Shown here: positions 1 through 5,734 of the stretch, piece after piece
Numbering within the stretch: the stretch's first letter is position 1
Layout: the number at the start of each line of letters is the position of its first letter
Assembly: GCA_903934275.1 (NCBI GenBank)
Contig: CAIZNF010000070.1
Span: forward strand, 1-8,240
Direction: 5' to 3'
Origin: an uncultured Nitrosomonadales bacterium
GTDB lineage: Bacteria > Pseudomonadota > Gammaproteobacteria > Burkholderiales > Gallionellaceae
DNA: 8,240 bases
The notes under the pieces: generated by a model
What the model was told of the DNA's origin: nothing
Seen by the model: only the letters and a program-made list of their open reading frames with translations
Database searches by the model: none
Position numbers and translations under genes: made by a program

Positions 1-21
1 AATAGGGCAAATTTACGCTCC

Positions 22-57
22 GAGCGGCCCGGAGCGGCCCAGAGCGGCCCGGAGCGC
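22..57. repeat. Tandem decamer repeat, about 3.6 units
   Basis: The unit gagcggcccg appears at 22-31, with one end change at 32-41, again at 42-51, and as a partial unit at 52-57. It is very GC-rich compared with the DNA that follows. No gene is associated with it in this window. The array may extend no further, because the bases before 22 do not fit the unit. Confidence 0.8.
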
Positions 58-244
58 GCCCGGCAACTTCAGGCAAGACAGAACCAACCAGCTCTCCTCG
101 CACACAAGCGGATAGCGTGCCCCCCGCCAGCGAAGTCGGCGAAAACCATGAACCCCGCAACGTGAGGCAATCGGGATTGTTCTGGGATAGAATCGGCGGC
201 GGGGAAAATTGACCACCGGCTGACGCGAAAATGCAGCTCTACTC

Positions 245-356
245 CAATGCTGTTCACTTAATAAAATTTCCGTTCGCCCTGAACTTGTCGAAGGGCTCTG
301 GTTGCGTAGCTGGTGGTTCGACAAGCTCACCACGAACGGTTAAGTGAATAGTATTG
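245..356. repeat. Large imperfect palindrome (REP/MITE-like intergenic repeat)
   Basis: The outer arms 245-261 and 340-356 pair over 17 positions, with two G-T wobbles at 249/352 and 252/349. The inner arms 270-292 and 317-339 pair over 23 positions with four mismatches (277-279 and 283). An 8-nt bulge (262-269) and a loop at 293-316 complete the structure. The inner arms carry the words cgttcg...cttgtcgaa and ttcgacaag...cgaacgg, which I recall as a widespread intergenic repeat in proteobacterial genomes. The conserved arms with a variable loop fit a REP-like or MITE-like element; the family assignment is from memory. Confidence 0.75.
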
Positions 357-384
357 AGCTCTACCCATGTTTTTTCTAACGCGC

Positions 385-507
385 TTATTCCATTTACCCT
401 TACAAATAGAAAGAAATTTCTAGATCGTGCTATGCCCGCCAGCTATATCTGGCGGGTAGAAACCGCCCTACGTTGTTGCACTACAATGATAAAGAAATGG
501 GATTAAA
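385..507 (+). repeat. Direct repeat copy 1 (left of cysC), with internal hairpin
   Basis: This segment aligns with 1205-1325 in the same orientation. Over 385-483 versus 1205-1303 there are no gaps and 79 of 99 positions match by hand count; the tail to 507 matches with small gaps. The core is a perfect 8-bp hairpin, arms 435-442 and 449-456, with a 6-nt loop. It ends 13 bases before the small ORF upstream of cysC, so it supplies the upstream region of that gene. Confidence 0.8.
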
Positions 508-520
508 CAGCAGGTTTACC

Positions 521-580
521 ATGAACAAGAAAACACAGCAGTTTCAAAATGACTTGATGAAAACCATGCGTGATGAATAA
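521..580 (+). CDS. 19-codon leader ORF overlapping the cysC start
   Basis: The frame runs ATG (521-523) to TAA (578-580) and encodes [19 protein letters not shown]. It has a plausible Shine-Dalgarno, AGCAGG at 509-514, six bases before the ATG. By contrast, cysC has no clear Shine-Dalgarno. The stop lies just inside cysC, overlapping its ATG at 573, which is the usual geometry for translational coupling. I do not recognise the peptide; it is hydrophilic and lysine/glutamine-rich. It could be a coupling leader, a relic of a longer N-terminus in another frame, or chance. Confidence 0.35.
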   Translation: MNKKTQQFQNDLMKTMRDE

Positions 581-1175
581 AAGCACCTCTCCAATTTCAA
601 ACAATGTCGTGTGGCATCACGCTACGGTAACTCGCGAGCGGCGCGAAGCGATGAACGGGCATCGCGGGGCCATCCTCTGGTTTACCGGGCTTTCCGGCGC
701 GGGCAAATCAACTCTGGCACATACCGTGGAAGAGCATCTGCATCGCATGGGATGCCGGACATTCGTGTTGGATGGCGATAACGTACGCCACGGATTGTGC
801 GGTGATCTGGAATTTTCGGCAGCAGACAGAGCGGAAAATATCCGCCGGGTCGGCGAAGTCGCCAAACTTTTCATGGAGGCAGGTGTAATTGTGTTGACGG
901 CGTTTATTTCGCCGTTCTGCGAAGATCGCAATAAAGCGCGCGCCATGGTAAAGCCGGGGGAATTTATTGAAATTTATTGCCAATGCCCAATCGACGTATG
1001 CGAGCAGCGCGATGTAAAGGGGCTATACAAAAAAGCGCGTGCGGGAGAGATCAGCCAGTTCACCGGAATTTCTTCTGTCTATGAGCCACCCGATTCACCT
1101 GAACTGGTGATAAAAACGGCAGAAATGTGCTTGCAAGATTGCGCGCAGAAAGTGCTGCAAATGTTTTTGAAGTGA
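573..1175 (+). CDS. cysC: Adenylylsulfate (APS) kinase CysC
   Basis: CysC phosphorylates adenosine 5'-phosphosulfate with ATP to make PAPS, the activated sulfate used in cytoplasmic assimilation or by sulfotransferases. The 200-residue length is normal for the family. Counting from the ATG at 573, the Walker A loop GLSGAGKST is at residues 39-47. It is followed by [10 protein letters not shown] (66-75), the [10 protein letters not shown] segment (88-97), LTAFISP with the family's phosphate-accepting serine (113), and the lid [11 protein letters not shown]...FTGISSVYE (149-171). It closely resembles the E. coli protein throughout. An in-frame GTG at 570 is an alternative start, and a stop at 558-560 excludes anything longer. 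No strong Shine-Dalgarno precedes it. It stands alone, with no cysD, cysN or cysH beside it, and is flanked on both sides by copies of one repeat, so its pathway partners cannot be inferred here. Confidence 0.95.
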   Translation: MNKSTSPISNNVVWHHATVTRERREAMNGHRGAILWFTGLSGAGKSTLAHTVEEHLHRMGCRTFVLDGDNVRHGLCGDLEFSAADRAENIRRVGEVAKLFMEAGVIVLTAFISPFCEDRNKARAMVKPGEFIEIYCQCPIDVCEQRDVKGLYKKARAGEISQFTGISSVYEPPDSPELVIKTAEMCLQDCAQKVLQMFLK

Positions 1176-1204
1176 TGTGAATCTCTGAATTGTCCTCCGC
1201 CCTG

Positions 1205-1325
1205 TTATTTCATTTCCCCTTCAAACGGGAAATTAATTTGTAGGTCGAGCTGTGCCAGACAGCTATGTCTGGCAGGTAAAACCCGCCCTACGTTGCTGCA
1301 CTATTGATAGAAAAATGAAATCAAA
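1205..1325 (+). repeat. Direct repeat copy 2 (right of cysC), with internal hairpin
   Basis: This is the same-orientation partner of 385-507. Its core is a perfect 8-bp hairpin, arms 1254-1261 and 1266-1273 around a 4-nt loop. Outer arms gtagg (1240-1244) and cctac (1287-1291) make a roughly 52-nt imperfect palindrome. It occupies the convergent gap between cysC (stop at 1175) and mshN, and its last bases cover the mshN stop codon at 1321-1323. The hairpin has no T-run on either side, so it is not a standard intrinsic terminator, although it might slow converging polymerases. Confidence 0.8.
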
Positions 1326-2469
1326 GCCCCTTGAGTTTTTGCTGCACAAACTCACGCAATTCGGGGCTGAGCGTTTGTGTCTCGAGCGCACGCTTGAACG
1401 CGTCTTTTGCCTCGGCATTGCGTTGCGCCGCTCGCAGTGAAATACCGTAACCCATCAGCCAAATACCATTATTCGGAACGAGTTGCAGCACGATCTGGTA
1501 ATGCGCGATTGCCTCATTGTGCCGATTCTGGCGTTGCAACAACGCCGCGAGAAAAGCCTGATAATCAGCTTGTCGATTGGCAAATTGCAGCGATCTTTCC
1601 AGCGTTATCAAAGCCTCATCAACCGCACCGCGCTCCACTTGCAGGCGCGCCAGCAACATGGCAAACCCCGCCTGTTCCGGCCTGCTTTTTATCCCATCGA
1701 GCAATACCCGCTCGGCATCCGCGCTACGCTTGCTTTCCAGCAGCAGCGCCACCAGTGCTTGGCGTGCCGCATCATGCCCCGGATTCAGATGCAACGCCGC
1801 CTCATATCCAGCCAAGGCAGCGGCGATGCCTCCCTGCTGCGCCAACCCGGTCGCCTTGTGAAATTCTGCATCGGCCTGTTGCGCCGTGCTGATTTGCTTC
1901 ACCGGCATACCGCTGTGGCTTTGCGGCGGCTCGTTCGATTTGCTCGATTTGTTCACCGGCTTTGTCGGTGCGGCAGCATAACGGCCTGTCGGCTGGCTGT
2001 GCGGGCTCAATAATGGCTTGGTCGATTTGCTCGAGGATTTAGCCGATGCAGCTGCTTCGGCGGCAGAGTTATTTTTTTTCGTCTGAAAGGAAGATGGAAA
2101 AACTTCGCTCAATTCCGCACTCAATCGCGATTTGGGCGCGAGCGCTTCCGCTACCGGCTCGCCTACAATGCCTGATGCGGGTGTATCCGATGCTGGGATG
2201 CCCGATATTGGTATAACAGATACCGGTGCAGCGATAGCTACAACAGGTTTAACATGAACGTTGTTTGTCGCCGCAACAACCGGTTTCTTTGTCGTCCACC
2301 TTTGCCATGCCAGTGCGCAAATTGCCAAAACCACACCCAGAACCAACAATGCGATTTTGAGTTTGCGCATATCACGCGCAGGCGGAACAGCCCGCACCAT
2401 GTTTTGCCCTGGCAGCCTTTGTGCGCCACGCTGCTCAATTTGATTTAAAACCTGATTGATGACACTCAT
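1321..2469 (-). CDS. mshN: MSHA biogenesis protein MshN (TPR protein)
   Basis: This 382-residue protein has the MshN layout. The conserved-looking start MSVINQVLNQIEQRG fixes the initiation codon. A basic stretch and one membrane helix (about 37-54) follow, giving an inner-membrane anchor with a periplasmic body. Residues about 63-195 are a low-complexity Ala/Pro/Ser/Lys linker, including a threefold pentapeptide repeat (86-100). Residues about 199-382 are tetratricopeptide repeats, with signatures such as AALAGYEAALHLNP and EAIAHYQIVLQLVP. TPRs in this family are presumed to bind other pilus assembly proteins; the exact role of MshN is poorly defined. No good Shine-Dalgarno precedes the start, which follows 134 nt of repeat-containing DNA. 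It is the last msh gene here and ends inside a repeat, converging on cysC. The annotation is secure from architecture and gene order. Confidence 0.85.
   Translation of the reverse strand: MSVINQVLNQIEQRGAQRLPGQNMVRAVPPARDMRKLKIALLVLGVVLAICALAWQRWTTKKPVVAATNNVHVKPVVAIAAPVSVIPISGIPASDTPASGIVGEPVAEALAPKSRLSAELSEVFPSSFQTKKNNSAAEAAASAKSSSKSTKPLLSPHSQPTGRYAAAPTKPVNKSSKSNEPPQSHSGMPVKQISTAQQADAEFHKATGLAQQGGIAAALAGYEAALHLNPGHDAARQALVALLLESKRSADAERVLLDGIKSRPEQAGFAMLLARLQVERGAVDEALITLERSLQFANRQADYQAFLAALLQRQNRHNEAIAHYQIVLQLVPNNGIWLMGYGISLRAAQRNAEAKDAFKRALETQTLSPELREFVQQKLKGL
2170..2214 (-). repeat. Degenerate 15-bp tandem repeat inside mshN
   Basis: Three 15-bp units encode residues 86-100 of MshN as IPISG, IPASD and TPASG. 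They lie in the disordered-looking linker between the membrane anchor and the TPR domain, where length changes should be tolerated. This probably reflects slipped-strand expansion. Confidence 0.55.
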
Positions 2470-2603
2470 GTTAAACCGGGCGAGCCGGAACCAAAAGCGG
2501 GAAGCTATTTTCTCATGGAAGGTTGGGCAAAGCGTAGCGTGTCCAACCGTTTATTGCCCACCCGGTCACTGTTGGGGTGAAATACTAAATTTCAGATGCT
2601 CCT
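2470..2603. repeat. mshM-mshN spacer carrying a GGTTGGGC-type palindrome
   Basis: Between the mshM stop and the mshN start lie 134 nt with no ORF. The segment 2521-2548 is a palindrome with arms ggttgggc and gtccaacc, containing the word aaagcgtagcgt. This is the hallmark of a widespread intergenic repeat that I recall from many bacterial genomes. A second small hairpin pairs caccc (2559-2563) with gggtg (2575-2579). No T-run follows either on the minus strand, so I do not call a terminator. Confidence 0.65.
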
Positions 2604-3557
2604 TCATTGTAGCGCCACCCATGCAGCGCCCAAGGATGCTAGTGTTGCCGCCATAGCGGCAATTCCCCATGGCTGCCAATCGCGGTGTACTTCCGGCGTG
2701 TCGGCGGCGGCATCGCGGATATGCTTGACTGACACCTGTTGCAGTCCCTCGCTGAACGCCAGCATTAATGCCTTGTGCGCAACGATGTTGACCAACCTTG
2801 GTGTGCCACCGGTAATGCGGTGCAATTTGGCAACTGCATTTCTAGTGAACAGCGTCTCACCAAAAAATCCGGCCACTGCCAAGCGATGGCGCAAATAACG
2901 GTCCAGCTCGTCATTACGCAACCCTTTCAAATTATATTGAAAGCTGATGCGCTGGCGCAATTGGCGCACCGAATGGTGGCTCAAATGTTCATCCAGTTCC
3001 GGCTGGCCGAACAACACCACCTGCAACAACTTGCGTTTTTCGGTTTCGAGATTGGTCAGCAAACGCAGCACTTCGATACTCTCCAACGGCATGGCTTGCG
3101 CCTCGTCCAGGCAGACCAGAACACGCAGACCGTTGCGCGCGCACTCCAGCAGCGTGCCCGTCAACGCCTTCAACAACTGATGCTGGTCGGCATCTTTTCC
3201 TACCGGCAAGCGGAATTCTTCCACCAGCGCCAACAGCAAAGCGCGCGGCTCCAGATAGGGATTGGGAATATAAGCTGTAATAAAGCGCGCTGCGGGGGCG
3301 GCAGCAACGCTGTGATCCTGTGTGCCGATTAACGTGGTGGATTGGCGTCCCTGGTTCAACGCGGATAAAAACTTGCGACATAACAGCGTCTTGCCGCTTC
3401 CCACTTCACCGGTAATCTTGATAAAACCCTCACCGTTGCGCGCCGCCACCAGCAAGGTGTTGAGCGCTTCCTGGTAACTCGAACAGGCAAAAAAGAAGCT
3501 AGTGTCCGGTGTCAGACTGAAAGGTGCTTCGCGCAGATCAAAGTGTTTTAGATACAT
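2604..3557 (-). CDS. mshM: MSHA biogenesis ATPase MshM (ExeA/GspA-type AAA)
   Basis: This is an AAA ATPase of the ExeA/GspA type, associated with the inner membrane and thought to help the pilus/secretin apparatus through the cell wall. The start MYLKHFDLREAPFSLTPDTSFFF is the family's typical opening, so I place the ATG at 3557, although an open frame extends to 3614. That extension reads through repeat DNA and is not convincing. Walker A GEVGSGKT is at residues 50-57, Walker B VLVCLDEAQ ends at 154 with D151 and E152, and LFGQPEL follows in a sensor-like position. The C-terminus is hydrophobic (about 297-316), giving a possible membrane tail. Residues about 68-90 look like an insertion between the helix after Walker A and the FITAYIPNPYL strand. 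No Shine-Dalgarno is evident. The total is 317 residues. Confidence 0.9.
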   Translation of the reverse strand: MYLKHFDLREAPFSLTPDTSFFFACSSYQEALNTLLVAARNGEGFIKITGEVGSGKTLLCRKFLSALNQGRQSTTLIGTQDHSVAAAPAARFITAYIPNPYLEPRALLLALVEEFRLPVGKDADQHQLLKALTGTLLECARNGLRVLVCLDEAQAMPLESIEVLRLLTNLETEKRKLLQVVLFGQPELDEHLSHHSVRQLRQRISFQYNLKGLRNDELDRYLRHRLAVAGFFGETLFTRNAVAKLHRITGGTPRLVNIVAHKALMLAFSEGLQQVSVKHIRDAAADTPEVHRDWQPWGIAAMAATLASLGAAWVALQ

Positions 3558-3665
3558 ATCAGATATCAAAAGGCAGAGGGCAGCCGTTTGTGTGCCGCCG
3601 CGCGGCACGCTCAAGAAGATTGCGCGGCACAGCCGCGGTAAAGCCTCTGTCCTCTGTCTTCTGGC
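3558..3665. repeat. Hairpin-rich repeat element between mshL and mshM
   Basis: The 108-nt gap has inverted flanks: caaaaggcaga at 3567-3577 on one side and a ctctgtcctctgtcttctg tract (3645-3663) on the other. Between them lie two GC-rich hairpins: arms 3592-3598/3602-3608 (7 bp, 3-nt loop) and 3623-3628/3632-3637 (6 bp, 3-nt loop). The word tgtgccg (3591-3597) can also pair with cggcaca (3625-3631), so alternative folds exist. Its ends match those of a segment inside the start of mshK. The structure could dampen or process the mRNA between mshL and mshM; that is inference. Confidence 0.65.
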
Positions 3666-5267
3666 TCATGGTTTATTGCTCGAAGGTGATTTCAGCAGGC
3701 CGTTGAAACGGTCACGGCTTTGTGCGATGTCTTCCGACCAATCTTTTTCGCTATCCACCACGGTGGGTTTCAGCAGAATAATCAACTCGCTTTTTTGGCT
3801 GGTTTGCTTGGTTTGCCCAAACATAGACTTGGTCGAGCCGGGCATGCCAGAATGGTCGTTGTAATTGGACTGCCTCATCAGGCCGCCAATCACCACAACC
3901 TGTCCATCGCGAGCGCGAATAATACTATCTGTCTCTGAAACTGTTTTGGATGCCATTGGCACCGAATAATTACTACCTCCAACAGTGGCTGACTTTGTAA
4001 TAGATTGCACGTCAGTCACCGAAGGATGTACATGCAGGATAATTTCGTTATTTTGATCTATGCGCGGGGTGACATCCAATACTATTCCCGAAAAAATCTT
4101 CAACGAACCTGGCGGCGAGCTTGTTGTCGTGGTCACCCCATTAGTGGTAGTAGTAACCGACCCACCACCACCATCGAAATAGGCTTCATCCACGCCCACC
4201 TTGAGTATCGCTTTTTGATTATTGATCGCCGCAATACGGGGGCTGGATAACACTTGCACATTCCCCTGCGACTCCAGAAAACTGAGCAAAGCCGCAAAAT
4301 TATTGGTTTGAAACGCCAAACCAAAGATTGAGCCAGGTATGCTGGATGCCAGCACCGTGCCCACTGCTGTACCGACAGTTGCCGCCGTTTGCGGTAAAGA
4401 TGCCCCTGCTCCCAACTGCCCTGTCGACAGCGTACTATTTGGGCTATTACCCAATGCAGGCCGCTGGAATGCGGCCCAGTTAACCCCACTTTGGAATGCA
4501 TCGTTCAGACGCACCTCGACAATTTTCGCTTCAATAATTACTTGCCGTTCAATGGAAATTTGCGAAGCCTTGAGATAAGCCGCAATATTTTTTAGCTCTT
4601 CCGGCATGGCGCGCACCACGATCACACCGGACATCTGGCTGATCACTATACTGCCTTTACCACCCAAAATAGCCGTCAAGGCTGTTTGCAATTCTGTCCA
4701 AAAATCAGCACTAAAACTCATCCCCACATTACTGCTGCTGGAGCCGCTAGTACCACCACTACCGCTCACTTGCAACGAGGAGTTTCCGGTGCGCTGCCCG
4801 GTCAGATAATTCACCTGAAAAAGCCGCGTCTGCATTGCTATCGGCTGAATGTATATCCGCGAACCATCAAGTTTGTAATCGTAACCATACATCTCGCGGA
4901 TCGCTTCGAGCGCTTCAAGCACCGTCACATCTTTCAAGTTCAAGGATACGCTGCCGCTAACATCAGGATGCAGCAGCAGGCTGTAACGTGTGCCCGACGC
5001 GATCGCCATAAACACCTGCCCGACCGGCGTATTATTAACCGTTAAATCGAATTTCGATTCCAACGGCTTTCCCATCTTGGGCATAATCATTGCCAGCGGC
5101 GGCAGCAAGGCATTATTTACCTCGTCCACCCTGCTTGGCTTGACGCTATCTTGCACGGCCTGATTCATTTCGCGCTGAATAGCATCTGCCGTCTGAATTC
5201 GAGCAGTCGGTGCAACACAGCCCGCCAACAGCAGCAGACATGCACACAACATTATCGAAACTCTCAT
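3666..5267 (-). CDS. mshL: MSHA secretin MshL (outer-membrane lipoprotein)
   Basis: MshL is the outer-membrane secretin through which the pilus emerges. The 533-residue protein starts with a lipoprotein signal peptide whose lipobox LAGC places the lipidated cysteine at residue 17. An N-terminal secretin/STN-like domain spans about 73-131. A Ser/Gly-rich linker (about 161-182) follows, then an N1-type domain. The C-terminal secretin barrel domain runs from about 313 to 513, with VQVLSSPRIAAINNQKA, LDVTPRIDQNNEIILHVHPSV and RDGQVVVIGGLM as signature segments. A glycine/threonine-rich insert (about 365-384) probably lies in the barrel region. The start overlaps the mshK stop as ATGA (5264-5267), and a strong Shine-Dalgarno AAGGAG sits five bases before it, so it could be translated even when mshK is not. 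Confidence 0.95.
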   Translation of the reverse strand: MRVSIMLCACLLLLAGCVAPTARIQTADAIQREMNQAVQDSVKPSRVDEVNNALLPPLAMIMPKMGKPLESKFDLTVNNTPVGQVFMAIASGTRYSLLLHPDVSGSVSLNLKDVTVLEALEAIREMYGYDYKLDGSRIYIQPIAMQTRLFQVNYLTGQRTGNSSLQVSGSGGTSGSSSSNVGMSFSADFWTELQTALTAILGGKGSIVISQMSGVIVVRAMPEELKNIAAYLKASQISIERQVIIEAKIVEVRLNDAFQSGVNWAAFQRPALGNSPNSTLSTGQLGAGASLPQTAATVGTAVGTVLASSIPGSIFGLAFQTNNFAALLSFLESQGNVQVLSSPRIAAINNQKAILKVGVDEAYFDGGGGSVTTTTNGVTTTTSSPPGSLKIFSGIVLDVTPRIDQNNEIILHVHPSVTDVQSITKSATVGGSNYSVPMASKTVSETDSIIRARDGQVVVIGGLMRQSNYNDHSGMPGSTKSMFGQTKQTSQKSELIILLKPTVVDSEKDWSEDIAQSRDRFNGLLKSPSSNKP

Positions 5268-5734
5268 TTACGCTCCTTGCGTGCTTCCAGCTTGGTTTTT
5301 TGCTCTATCCCGCCCTCCTTTACGGATAAACCGGGCGCAGCCTGAACATTTTTTTGCATAACTTGCACATCGGGAAACAGCGTCAATACTTGACGCCCCT
5401 GTGCTCCCTGCAACACTACGCCAGTTTCACTCACCTCAATCAATGTAGCATCACCATGTTTACCCCTCAATTCAACGGTTTCGCCGTCGATAATGGCGGC
5501 GCGTCGTGTTTTTGAAATAATAATGGATTGCAAGCCTGACGGAGCCCCCCCCCCCGTCGCCGGATCTGGAATATTGATAATAGCGGGCGGACGGGTAGGG
5601 TCGGGCAATTCCTCGGCGTAACAGATGGCAGAAGACAGAAAACAGAAGGCATAACCAATGACTAGGCCAGCCTTGTTCGCCAGCTTGGTCAGTTGACCAT
5701 CTGCCTTTTGGCCCCTGATCATACCCTCAACCAT
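5264..5734 (-). CDS. mshK: MSHA biogenesis protein MshK (PilP-like), with G11 tract
   Basis: MshK is a small periplasmic protein thought to link the inner-membrane platform to the MshL secretin, as PilP does for PilQ. The 156-residue product has a long N-region, a hydrophobic stretch (about 23-39) with likely cleavage after YA at 40, then the family motif DPTRPP (45-50). A compact domain with TVELRGKHGDATLIEVSETGVVL follows, and then a basic, charged tail. I chose ATG 5734, which has GGA and AAGG just upstream. ATG 5722, forming an ATGA overlap with the mshJ stop, is a real alternative. Two oddities stand out. Codons for Thr60 to Ala64 contain eleven consecutive G on the coding strand (5545-5555). 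The DNA for residues about 9-36 also resembles a short repeat found between mshL and mshM. Confidence 0.85.
   Translation of the reverse strand: MVEGMIRGQKADGQLTKLANKAGLVIGYAFCFLSSAICYAEELPDPTRPPAIINIPDPATGGGAPSGLQSIIISKTRRAAIIDGETVELRGKHGDATLIEVSETGVVLQGAQGRQVLTLFPDVQVMQKNVQAAPGLSVKEGGIEQKTKLEARKERK
5545..5555 (-). repeat. Homopolymeric G11 tract in mshK
   Basis: Eleven consecutive C on the plus strand read as G11 in mshK and encode Gly61-63 plus neighbouring bases. Losing one G brings in a stop at 5467-5469 (about 88 residues). Gaining one brings in a stop at 5472-5474 (about 87 residues). Either state removes most of the domain after DPTRPP. Tracts of this length are typical of slipped-strand phase-variable genes, but also of sequencing errors. 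Confidence 0.9.
5627..5710 (-). repeat. Short repeat element underlying the mshK signal peptide
   Basis: Read on the minus strand, the segment begins caaaaggcaga (5710-5700) and ends in a CT-rich run, gcctt...tgtcttctgcc (to 5627). The mshL-mshM spacer element begins with the identical 11-mer on the plus strand (3567-3577) and ends with a closely similar CT-rich run. The interiors differ: here there is a small palindrome ggtcagttgacc (5687-5698). The element lies in frame within mshK and encodes roughly residues 9-36, including most of the signal-peptide hydrophobic core. Confidence 0.55.

Larger units (their letters stand above)
1..520. other. Gene-free, repeat-rich region left of cysC
   Basis: I find no supportable gene here. 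The longest open frame is on the minus strand from 333 to 13, but its first part simply reads through the palindrome at 245-356, it has no ribosome binding site or recognisable motif, and its end reads through the decamer array. The region contains a GC-rich decamer array, an unassigned stretch (about 60-240), a large palindrome and one copy of a repeat that recurs beyond cysC. It looks like an accumulation site for short repeats. Confidence 0.6.

Noticed and set aside
13..333. Minus-strand 106-codon open frame as a gene
   Set aside because: It reads through a palindromic repeat at its start and a decamer array at its end, has no ribosome binding site and no recognisable domain.
1240..1291. 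Intrinsic terminator between cysC and mshN
   Set aside because: The hairpin is strong but no T-run follows on either strand; it matches the repeat copy at 385-507 and is better explained as a repeat.
385..1325. Integron gene cassette with attC sites
   Set aside because: The bracketing repeats are imperfect palindromes, but the core-site consensus GTTRRRY and its RYYYAAC partner are not found at their ends, and no integrase is in the window.
3558..3614. MshM start at 3614, giving 19 extra residues
   Set aside because: The extension is encoded by the hairpin-rich repeat spacer, while MYLKHFDLREAPFSLTPD is the typical family start.
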